This document shows positions 12,149 through 21,413 of a stretch of 64,000 bases of DNA, piece after piece (position 1 is the first letter of the stretch; the number at the start of each line of letters is the position of its first letter). The notes beneath the pieces were generated by a model. The model did no database searches. It saw only the letters and a program-made list of their open reading frames with translations, and had not been told where the DNA came from. The stretch is from Jaltomata sinuosa (lineage: Eukaryota; Streptophyta; Magnoliopsida; Solanales; Solanaceae). The translations under genes were made by a program, and so were the position numbers. The DNA is taken from the NCBI GenBank assembly GCA_003996215.1, contig QJPP01001415.1, positions 124,001 through 188,000 on the forward strand, written 5' to 3'.

Positions 12149-13264
12149 TTATTTTTCTAGACGAGGGAACAAGTCCCCTTGATTTCCCTTGTGTTTTAAT
12201 ATATTTTTGATGCTTCTCTTCAGCTGAGATTTTTGCACTACAATCATCCTTACAGTGACCATTTTGACCATAATAAGTACATAACCAATTTTCAGGATTT
12301 GAGACATACTTGTTATGAGGAATAGAAGTAGGACTGGTCTTTTGAAAATCAAGTCCTCTTTAGTGTTTGACTTAATGTTAGTCAAGTGAGCTAAATATTC
12401 AGAGGAATTTGTCCATTTGATGGCCTTCTCCAGATCAGCCTTAATATGGACCAGGTTCCTCTCAAGCACCTTATTCCTCTCAAGAGATATTGTGAGGTCT
12501 AGTTTGGACTTGTTCAACTTTGCCTCAAGTTCAAACTGGATCTCGCTTTCATTTCCCTTTTCTTTCAAATGATTTTGAGAAATATTCTTTATTTTTTCAT
12601 TGAAAGCATCATTTTTGGAGGTAACAATAGCAATCCTTTCTTCTAGTTCAGAAATTTTGCTAGTCATGGATTTTTTTTCATCTTCAAAATTAATAAGATT
12701 ACTATTTTGCAAATCTCTTTCCTTAGAAAGATTATAATATTCATCAATCAACACATTTGCTAAAGAGCGTAACTCCAACTTAGAGTAATCATTAAGATTT
12801 TTTTGAACATCACGAAAGGTTACCTCTTTTTCTTCTTCTTCATCATCTGATTTTGCCATGAGAGCAAACAACGAGTCAAAGCTTGAAGACTCATCTTCAA
12901 CAGCAATCATGGAAGCATTTTCTGGAGCTTTTTCAACATCCAAATCACTAGATGTGTCTCCCCATGCAGCTAAAGATTGTTTGTCTACATTATCTGCAGC
13001 TGTTCTTATTTTGAACTTATCAGGGACCCGGTCCTTCTTTTTTACTTTCTTTGGATTATTCTTAATGTACTCCTTGTATTCAAGCTTATGGAGAGGACAG
13101 TTTTTGATGAAATGACTAGGCTTCCCACACTTATAGGAGCAGTCATTTCTATTTGTACGTTTGCTTGTGTTCCATTTTCTAGGAAAACCTCCATTCCTTC
13201 TTACCATTCTCTGAAATCTTCTAGTTATAGATTGTCCTTCTTCTAGATTTGGTGGAGAAGCCAC
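12149..13264 (-). pseudogene. copia gag, coiled-coil type, N-terminal domain missing
   Basis: A 371-codon open frame. Residues about 42-55 form a CCHC knuckle (CSYKCGKPSHFIKNC), expected to bind RNA in the virus-like particle. Residues about 75-150 are acidic (SDDEEEEKEV) and about 155-300 are heptad-rich and charged, a likely coiled coil. The usual 150-250 residue capsid (UBN2-type) domain that should precede the knuckle is absent: the ATG lies only 43 bases from the primer site, so that part was deleted or the frame begins inside gag. A frameshift near residue 310 changes the tail; in another frame a second knuckle-like CTYYGQNGHCKDDC follows (about 12230-12275). Non-functional alone. Confidence 0.75.
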
Positions 13265-13307
13265 AAGAAAGGATCCTTTCTAGGTGTTAAACTTTTAGAA
13301 AGAACCT

Positions 13308-13319
13308 GCTCTGATACCA
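13308..13319 (-). promoter_or_regulatory. primer-binding site, initiator Met-tRNA
   Basis: The minus strand reads TGGTATCAGAGC, complementary to the 3' end of plant initiator Met-tRNA, two bases from the 5' LTR edge. This decides the orientation of the element. Confidence 0.9.
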
Positions 13320-13321
13320 CT

Positions 13322-14896
13322 TATTGGCTTGTATACATCCACCACCAGTCAAGGGACTAGGTCTTTGACTGAATATAACAACTGCAGACAGAAGGTAAAA
13401 TACAATAATACAGAAGGTAAAGAACACACGATATTTACGTGGAAATCTCCTTTCTCAAGGGAGTAAAATCACAACCTACCACGTAGGATTTTTAACAATA
13501 ACTTCACTAAAATAAGAGCGATGTCTGATTACAGACTCCAATAATCCTAAGGTTAACTTCTTAACCCCAACCTCTTATAATAGCTCAACACGAGCCTCAC
13601 TACAATACCTCTATTTTAGCGTAACCGTCAACTAAATCTAGCTGACAACAACTTGGCTAACTCTAGCCTTTTGTAATCTAAGGAATTCAACTCTAAATCT
13701 CTTCTCGCTTGCAATAACTCTATTACAAGACTTCAATGCAATAACTCTATTGCCTTCTAATATGATCAACTAACTCTAGCTGATACAAACTCATAAGAGA
13801 AGATTAGACATAAATAAAATACCTACACAAGCTTCTCAAAATGAGAAGTAGGTTTACAATGAAGAGCAAAAGACAAAGACTCAATAACATAGACCTAAAG
13901 ACATATTCAGTTGTAGCAAGCTGGTTCCTTGGTTGTAGAAGCTTAATCTTGTTGGAGCACCTTGGTGGCTTTGCAGAGAGAATATATGATCTTTTGATTT
14001 TTCAAAAAGCTAAGTTTTCATCTCTTGGTGTGTTGAATGTATATGGAGGATGAGAGAGGTGAAAACTTTGACCATTGGATAAAGAGGGGGATCGCATCAG
14101 CTTTTTTGCAGTGCTGCCTGCAGTGCTGTATCTCTGGCACAGTGGCAACAACTTTACAGTTGTAAGGGTTGACTGTGAGAAAGAGAGGACCTTATGTGTA
14201 CCTGGTCCCTGTACCTGGGCCCTCATCAGGTTTGTCATTCATCAGAACCAGAACCATAGTAGTTTCATCAATTCTCTTTGAATGAATATTGTCTCTTATA
14301 TCTTTACAGCCATGAGAGTTGACTCGGATAAATGGATCGGTCTGGTGCATGTGCCTGGTCTCTTATCTGGTCTTTACCAAATAATAAACCTTACAAGCTT
14401 TTCTGCAGCTCTGTCACGGTTGGCAGCATCTTTATAGCTGTGGACAACTGTGAGAGTTGACTCGTATGAATCATCCTGGTGCGCGTACCTGATCCCTCAT
14501 CTGGTTCCCATGAAATAAGATCTATCTACGAGATAGTTCCTCTTGAATGAGCATTCCCCCTTGAATGAAGGATATTCTATTTTACAACTTCTTCCCTTGT
14601 TCCCCCTGAGATCTTGATTCTCATGTTCTTCCTAAGATTGACTTGGCGCGTGTCTGGTCCTTCGACATGTTTGCCCAATCATCAAAACAAAACATAGTAC
14701 TATAGTAGCTATGCATCATCAATTTCCCTCTTTTTGATGGTGGCAAACACATGAAGCAAGTTCCCCCTAAGAACCAGGTTCTCATACAATATACTCAGTG
14801 AAATGGATCAAGTTCTTTCGGTAGCATATCCGGTCCCTCAACAGGTTTGTCAAGTCATCAAAACAACGCATAGTACTTCACGTCTATGCTTCATCA
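13322..14896 (-). repeat. 5' LTR of the first copia element
   Basis: Partner of 7047-8607. Its inner end reads TATTGGCTTG where the other LTR reads TGGTGGCTTG, so the terminal bases have mutated. It carries a small internal duplication near 14110 (GCAGTGCTGCCTGCAGTGCT) missing from the other LTR. Confidence 0.9.
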
Positions 14897-14905
14897 AAAG
14901 TAATA

Positions 14906-15168
14906 CTCCTTCCATCCCATATTAGTTATCCACCTTATTATAAATAATTATTTCAAATTACTTGTTAATTTACAAAATTAAGAAACAATTAATATATTTT
15001 TCTCATTTCACGCTTACAATTAATTCTTTTTGAAAGTGAAAACATATCATTTGTAAAGTTTCAAAAAATAATAATTAAGGGGTAAATTAGTAATATTATT
15101 TTTTTATTTATAATTTTTTAAGAAACGTGTAAAAGGGAAAGTGAATAACTATTATGGAACGGAAAGAG
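14906..15168. mobile_element. Stowaway-like MITE beside the copia insertion
   Basis: Begins CTCCTTCCATCCCATATTAG and ends with an inverted copy (RC of end CTCTTTCCGTTCCATAATAG), with flanking TA at 14904-14905 and 15169-15170. The copia target duplication ends only 4 bases before it. Confidence 0.75.
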
Positions 15169-16342
15169 TATAAAACAACCATATATATAGGTCCTATACT
15201 TTTTTCTTTCTTTTTTGGTTTCCCGTAGTTGGGACTTATGGTTTATTTTTCTCTTCTTTCTTGTATGAGCAGAGGAATGCCGGAAAACTAAAGGTCACTT
15301 GAGTTTTTTTAAAGATAAATCAATCAAAAAAAAAAAAAGTTATTGGACCAGCAAGTAAAATAATAAAGAGAGCTATATATTTTATTAGTGCAAATCTATA
15401 GGAGTACAATAATTGAGCACTTCTCTACACCACATCTCCTAAACACCCAAGCCCCACGGGGCCTGCAACTGATCATTTTCTTTTTAACATAGCTCTCCAA
15501 TTTGTTTTTGGTGACTCAGAAACATAATTTTAAGATTGGAGGTGAAGAATACGTGCTTAACGATAAAGTTATTTTAGTGTAATCTATAACTTCAAACTAT
15601 AGAATCTATTATTAGTATCTACGTAAAAGCGAAATACTTCGTGCATCATATCTGTTTCTTTTTGCTGTTCTAGCAAATTGATAAAAGTCTTACAACTTGT
15701 TTTTCAAAACATAATTCCGGAAGAAAAACTTTGTAGGCCAGAATGAAGACACCTGTAATTACGTGCGGAAATAATCATAAAAAGTTGGCATCATGCACAA
15801 TTAATTAATTTTATTCTTTTAATATAATATCTAAAAATAACTAATTAGATTGTTTCAATCCACAACATGAAATATGTAAACTAATTTATCCGCTGAATGG
15901 ATATTAATGGCGTAATTCATCCCTTTAATAATATTTCCGACAAGATCTGCTAATTAAATTACTAGCTTTCTGATTTAGTACTCCACTAAGCCTAGGAGGA
16001 TATTATATAAACCTTCCTTATGATTAGGACTTTTAGGAGTTAATGATAAAACCTACCTCTCAATTAAATTCCGCAGTTCACTTTTACTTGTTCAGTATTT
16101 TAAACGTAGATTTTTATTTTTATTTGTCATTTTTAACAGATCAAAAAAAGATAAAATTTTTATCTTGTTTTACCCTTAATATCAATTACTTATTCTCTAA
16201 ATCATTTTCCAAGACTCAAGACTATACATCAATTAATGTGTATTGTGATTACAAAAGACTATATTAATCATTATTTCTTAAGAAGCGTGCAAAGTCCAAA
16301 ATGGACAAGTAAAAGTGCACGTAGAGAGTATCATTTTTTCGC
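15169..16342. other. intergenic, no gene seen
   Basis: AT-rich. TGAGTTTTTTTAAAG and the phrase TGCAAATCTATAGGAGTACAATAATTGAG near 15390 resemble 1100-1130 (GTGCAATCTATAGGAGTTCAATTATTGAG), so a stretch of the left flank is repeated here in diverged form. No domain in the open frames at 16043-16430. Confidence 0.35.
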
Positions 16343-16565
16343 GAGTTTCACACCTCAATTATCAACTATTCCCTTTTCCTATCTTGGCTATCATCTATGC
16401 TGCATTAAAATACACCTCGAAATTGACTAGCTAGACCAACTATCAGTTGTTCCCTTTTTTCTACCTGAACTATCACCATCTATATTCAACTAGGCATGTT
16501 TTAATATATAAATGATGATAGCTCAGGTAGAAAAATTGAATAACTGATAATTAAAATGTGAAACT
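16343..16565. mobile_element. MITE candidate with inverted ends
   Basis: The left end GAGTTTCACACCTCAATTAT and the complement of the right end (GAGTTTCACATTTTAATTAT) match over about 30 bases with mismatches. Internal sequence also folds (AGCTCAGGTAGAAAAA against TTTTTCTACCTGAACT). No clear target duplication. Confidence 0.5.
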
Positions 16566-17963
16566 CATAAAAGAAATAGTAGATAATGTATTTTTCATCT
16601 TTATCTATCTGATAAAAATAAGAACTTGACAAAAAAACAATTCCTAGTGCCAAAGCTGCATTATCAAAGTTAACTTTGCCATTAAATCTGGTGGATTGAC
16701 CAAAAATCTGCTAGTGCATTTTCTTCTAAAAAAATAATATGAACAAAGGATACCGTGAGGTGTTAACATATATAATGAATATCCTGAATATTTTAATTTG
16801 TGAATTATTTTGGATAGAGCTCATCAATTTGCCTTGTGGACTATACTGCATAACTTAGCCTATAAGAATTCACAAGTATAATGTTTCGAATTATCTTCAG
16901 AAAATTCCAAGTATTAAAGACAAGAAATGTAGTAAGAACTTTGAATGAGTAAGCGAAACGTATAACTAGTAATAGTACAGCAGACTTTGCAACTTTTTGA
17001 AAAGGACATACCATAATGAAATTATTGAACTTGAAAAATAACCAATGAAGTTTGGACAAGGCTTGTCACTTGGCTTCTTCAGAAATTATAATTGTATCTT
17101 TAGCTTCTTTTTTATTTACATGTCAATTAGTAAGATTAATGGGATCAATGATTAGAATTTAGAACCTCTTAATTTGATCAAATCATATTCGTGACTCAAC
17201 TTGTATTGTTTTTTTCTCTTTCTGAGTTTATCCGATTTTTATCTATCCCCAGTTCCCCACATGAGTCTCTTAAATCATAATTTCTCATTAGAGGCTTATC
17301 TAAACTTCATTTATTTTGAGTGATTCTTAATCAAACATAAAGTAAGCTTTAAGTAAATGTCTTTTGAAACTTAATCACTTAACTAATTGAAATGTTGGAT
17401 TAAGGGGGTGTCAAATGGACATATTGAACAGGTCAAAATGAGTTTTGAGCTAATAAATGAGTTGGATTAAAATTGGTCCAAAAGTTACTTGAAATTGATT
17501 AAAAATGGGCTGGGTTATAACCCTTCAACTTGACCCAATTTTTTTGAAGAATTTTTGAACGCTAATTTAAAAAGAAAGTTTTCGCATCTAGTAAGACGTG
17601 TTTTAAAGTAATCATCTTACTCAATTTTGGACGATATCGTTTTAAATAAAGTAATATGACAAACATGAATACTTTTATATACAAGAAAATGATCAAATTT
17701 GCCTTTTTCTATTGAAAACAATTTAAAATTATACTTTATATATTATATTTCTGGGCACTAATACTTTTGTTATTAGCATATAGTCTCGTAATAATTCTTA
17801 AATCTGACAAAAATTCAGTATGAATAGGGAGTAATTATTAGCTCAATCAAAATATTAAGACAATGAATATTATATATTACAAATCAAAATATTTCAAAAA
17901 GAGATTTAGATTTACCCATGGATATTATTTTTGTTTTAAGATTATCCTCTATTACATCTCATT
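16566..17963. other. intergenic, left flank of the viral cluster
   Basis: No gene. 17405-17550 contains GGGGGTGTCAAATGGACA and TTGACCCAATTTTTTT, like one end of a hAT-type MITE, without a detectable partner. The viral sequence begins at or near 17964 without a target duplication. Confidence 0.35.
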
Positions 17964-18499
17964 ATTACTCTCTCTGTAGTACTGAAATAAACTTATTGTT
18001 GATATTTTGTAATTTGAAGAATCACTGATCCCCTGTTAAGAATCACTCATCCCCAGTAAGGTAATTTTCTTCCATTTTTTTTTTATCATTTTAAGGATTT
18101 ATAGCCTACATGATGGGCTAAATAACCCGTGTTGGACTAACAACAACTACAACTATTAAGTCATGGTGAGAAAAAGACTGTTCCGATGTCTCTAAGGTCG
18201 AGGTAATATAATCAAGGGATAGAAAAAACTTGGCTTAGTCCGGAGTTCCTGGTTAGGCCCATGTCAGCCATGTGGAGGCGTTTATTTGGGCTAGATTGGA
18301 ACCGTAAAAGTTCTTTCCATTCCTAGATTATATGAGTCGTAAACGAACCTGTAGTTACATCGAGGCGATCCTGCCACTCTTTTGGTATCAGAGCCATGTT
18401 ATTGATAGTAGTAGGTGTTGGTAGTCCAACACATCTTATTTTTATGAACATCATTAAGAAGCATACTACTGTTAAAACAGTAGAAAAGAGGAATATGAT
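17964..18499 (+). promoter_or_regulatory. piece A: viral RNA leader
   Basis: Matches the leader of piece D almost base for base. It starts TACTCTCTCTGTAGTACTG, has AATAAA at 17986-17991, a degenerate tandem repeat (AATCACTGATCCCC, AATCACTCATCCCC) near 18020-18055, then the primer site. Short ATG frames precede the movement-protein ATG, as in other caulimovirid leaders. Confidence 0.8.
18383..18398 (+). promoter_or_regulatory. primer-binding site, piece A
   Basis: TGGTATCAGAGCCATG is complementary to the 3' end of plant initiator Met-tRNA, which primes minus-strand DNA synthesis in plant pararetroviruses. It conventionally marks position 1 of the circular genome. Confidence 0.92.
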
Positions 18500-19518
18500 A
18501 TGCCTCAACAACTGGATCTTCTTAATAAATGGACGATTCCAAAAATCCAACCCAAGGTTATATATCAAATGGGTACTTTTGAAAAAATAGGATTTAAACA
18601 AATTGTAAAAACCATAGAGGAAACTATTATGGTGGACTCTGATCATGGTACTTTTAGATTGCTGTCTAAAAGTGATTTTGCCCCTTATAGGGAAACTCGT
18701 AGATTTATGCATATTGGTTTGGTACAAGTTGCCTTTAAGCCACTCACTTTGAGAGGTTTACCTGAGAGCTTCATAACAGCTCTAAGGGATGACAGAAATC
18801 CGAAATGAAAAAAATCCCTTATAGGGACGGTTCAAACCAGTTTAGCCTATGGCCCTGTTTATTTTAATGCCTATCCTAATTTGCAAATTTCTTTGAATGA
18901 TGAGAATTCTCTGAATACTTTAATATTAAGTATAAAATTACATGGTTATGATTATTTGCCTGGTACTGAAGTTATATGTATTTGTTATAGAATTTACTAT
19001 AAACCATTATACACTTTGAACCCTATGTGTAAAATCATGAATTTTAAAAATGAAACGATTCTTATAGAAACAAATTTTAGTAAGTCTAAAGTTATAACTA
19101 GAAGGCCTATTAAATGGGATGAAATTATTTTTCCTAAAGAGTGGGTGATCGAGAGGCTGTTCCACCCAAAAATAATATAAATCCTGATATTTCTGACATT
19201 GAGCAAACTCCTGATGGGACGGTGAGAATCAAATTCACTGACCAAAATTTGTTAATGAGTTATGCTGATAATATAGGCTTTTCTTCTAGAATGTTTAGAT
19301 CTAACTCATCTTATATATCTCCTATTGATTATATTGTTGATATGCCTTCCAGAGCGTCTACTTCTCAGATTAGAGAAGAAGATAATTCTAGAGTATCTAC
19401 CTCTGATATGAGAGAGGGAAAAAGAGTTGATAATATCAAAATTGAAAATCATATAGTTACTCATGATATGGACCCTACTTTATCCGAAATGGACTTTCCA
19501 AATGGTTTACATGGATAG
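18500..19518 (+). pseudogene. piece A: movement protein (30K superfamily), broken
   Basis: The ATG at 18500 opens a frame of about 340 codons when aligned by eye to piece D. It contains DSDHGTFRLLS near residue 50, a GLVQVAFKPLTLRGLPE block near residue 75 and TLNPMCKIMNFKNET near residue 175. Position right after the leader and this block pattern fit the caulimovirid cell-to-cell movement protein, which forms tubules through plasmodesmata; family placement is by context and pattern. Breaks: TGA at 18806-18808 where the other copies have Trp, and a 1-base deletion near 19151 that shifts the last 120 codons. Unlike D and F it keeps Trp at the second-stop site. Confidence 0.8.
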
Positions 19519-19726
19519 ATCAGAAATTATTGATTTTAGATCGGGATCACCGGTAAGAAAGAAAATTTCAAATGAATTTTTTCAGCTCAAATGGGAATCA
19601 TTTAGAAAATGGTTTTTCAAAAATTTCAATAATGATCAACATACATATTTTCAAGAAGATTTTTATAATGATCTTTCTAAAATAAATAAAGCTATAGCCT
19701 TTGTACCATGGTTCATTACAAAATAT
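19502..19726 (+). pseudogene. piece A: first 75 codons of the viral polyprotein
   Basis: Starts with an ATG overlapping the movement-protein end by 17 bases, the same arrangement as in D. Runs in frame (FRKWFFKNFNNDQ, IAFVPWFITKY) to the junction with inverted piece B. ACAAAATAT at 19718-19726 is common to both sides, so the join used about 9 bases of microhomology. Confidence 0.8.
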
Positions 19727-19810
19727 CAACAATAAGTTTATTTCAGTACTACAGAGAGAGTAATATTCGAAGGATTGACTGAAGCCTGCCTTCTATATAC
19801 AATAAGTAAC

Positions 19811-19820
19811 CCTTTTATAG
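19811..19820 (-). promoter_or_regulatory. TATA box of the viral promoter
   Basis: The minus strand reads CTATAAAAGG. Expected RNA start is about 25-35 bases further, near 19780; the leader ends of pieces A and D correspond to about 19761. Confidence 0.75.
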
Positions 19821-19849
19821 AAGGGATTGACAGAAAAATTTAAACTTCA

Positions 19850-19869
19850 TGACGTAAGTGCTTACGTCA
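19850..19869 (-). promoter_or_regulatory. as-1-like TGACG tandem element
   Basis: Near-palindromic box with two TGACGTAA-type half-sites (minus strand TGACGTAAGCACTTACGTCA). Such boxes bind TGA bZIP factors and respond to salicylate and auxin in CaMV 35S. It lies 29 bases upstream of the TATA box. Confidence 0.8.
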
Positions 19870-19968
19870 TATTACATTATTGGACCTGGGGCCCTCTACT
19901 TTATAAAAGTTTTACAATAATTCAAATAATTTCAACTTTAATAAAGTTGACATTTGACGTCTTGTCCT

Positions 19969-21385
19969 CTACTCTTTAGCAATCTCCTTTCCTTTGGACT
20001 TGTCCGAGCTAGAAGATTCTTCTATCTGGTTCTTGAACTGTTGTAGAAACATTTCAATGTCCATTTTTTCTGTGCTATGAATACTCTGAGATTCTCGAGC
20101 TACACAGTTGTCTTCTTCTTCATTAGTAGTGGTCATAGATATATTATCTGAGAATTCTATACCCATATTTTTTGCTAAATCTTTTTTAACTTCTTCCATA
20201 TATGATGCAAGAAGTTCAGATTTAGAAATAGTCCCTTGTTTCATCTGTAATTTTCTGGTTATATGTTTAAAAGGACTAATATTATCCTTTTCCTGTATAA
20301 CTTCTGTTTGATTTTTGCTAGTCTCAATAGCCACATTAATTGAGTCTATTATCTCGCATCCATGAAGTTTTCCCTCCATATCTCTCTGGAGTAATTTACT
20401 CCAATTTTTTGTATGAAATTTCCTTTTTAAGCAAGGAAACCCTTCTTCATTTGTATGAACTTCTATGGTCCATTTCATTATCCATGGGATAGAAAATTGT
20501 ATAAAGAAATACATTAAGAATATTCCCTTAAAATATGTCTTCTTGTTGTAATCTTATTATTTTGGGCGAAACATCAACCCATTCAGCATATAATTTTTTA
20601 TAATTCTCTGGAAGGATATTCAAGGTTGGGCCATATAAAGCCCACCACTGACAGAACCAATTTGGTATATGTTGTCCGAAAATATTTGAACATATTTTAA
20701 TGAACCATGAATGCTTCTTATTAGCATTCTCATATAATAAGGCTTTATTAAAGCTCTCAATGTAGTCCCAGTAATTAAACTTAACAACTATTCTTTGTTC
20801 CGGATGGGTGTATTCCTTTTTCTTCATCGTACTGATTCCCCATTCTTCTGGGGTAAATATCTTTTTTATAATAATTTTTGAAAAGTTATAAACTTTCTTT
20901 GTATTTGCTGGGGAAAAATGCTGGAATTCAGCAGACCCAATAGATGAGAGTATAATCTCATAATGCATTCTATATTTATATGTTGGGACAACATATGATG
21001 CCGTATCAAAATATCTTGACATGATTTACCAAGGATCCTCTCTCCATTGTAAATCTCTTGGCTCAAGAAGAAGTATTACTTCATCTTTCTCATTTTTATC
21101 ATATATCTCAATATTTTCACCTACTTCGTCATTGACGACAACTGAATATGATGGTGGTGCATTGTTCTGAGGTTGCCTTGATTGTATAAAATTCATGAAT
21201 TCTCTATACATTGGATGTTCGTTACTTATTCCCGAGATACCTGTAGAAGTACCTGTAGAGGTACCTCCAATGTTTGAGGCTATTAGCCTCTGGTTTCCAA
21301 ATTGAGCCAGAATATTATTTCTGCTCATGGATGCTCTTCCTCTTCCTCTTCCTCTATTAGGGGAAGAACTTCCCGATGGCCGCAT
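19969..21385 (-). pseudogene. piece B: last viral ORF (transactivator-like by position), broken
   Basis: Reads from ATG at 21385 to the stop at 19969. The N-terminus is Ser/Gly/Arg-rich (RGRGRGRASMSRNN), followed by a 300-residue region with many aromatic residues (FCQWWALYGPT) and a Ser/Lys-rich tail. It follows the RT/RNase H frame and precedes the promoter, the place of the translational transactivator/viroplasmin gene in Caulimoviridae; I see no decisive motif. Breaks: TAA near 21024 where D has Gln, and a 2-base deletion near 20525. Confidence 0.65.
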
Positions 21386-21413
21386 TATCCTGTATTCAGA
21401 AAATAAAGAATTA

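Larger units (their letters stand above)
7047..14896 (-). mobile_element. Ty1/copia LTR retrotransposon, complete ends, decayed interior
   Basis: Two direct repeats of 1561 and 1575 bp bound a 4.7 kb interior and are flanked by a perfect 5-bp duplication AAAGT (7042-7046 and 14897-14901). A Met-tRNA primer site next to the right-hand repeat and gag to its left fix the orientation as minus: 5' LTR 13322-14896, 3' LTR 7047-8607. Coiled-coil gag with a CCHC knuckle, a damaged protease and a GAG-pre-integrase motif appear in copia order. The integrase core and much of RT are missing. The LTRs differ at many sites, so the insertion is old. The long LTRs and coiled-coil gag recall the SIRE/Tork side of copia; I do not assign a lineage. 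Confidence 0.92.
19727..19968 (-). promoter_or_regulatory. piece B: 35S-type promoter, RNA start region and poly(A) signal
   Basis: On the minus strand, downstream of the last viral ORF: a paired ASF-1/as-1-like box, 29 bases, a TATA box, then the leader start (ACTCTCTCTGTAGTACTG) and AATAAA (19737-19742, minus). Order and spacing match the CaMV 35S core promoter. This is the only copy in the cluster. Transcription from it would run toward lower coordinates, into piece A in antisense. Confidence 0.8.

Noticed and set aside
18383..18398. tRNA gene fragment
   Set aside because: Only the 3'-end complement of Met-tRNA is present; it is a primer site, as also in the copia and gypsy elements.
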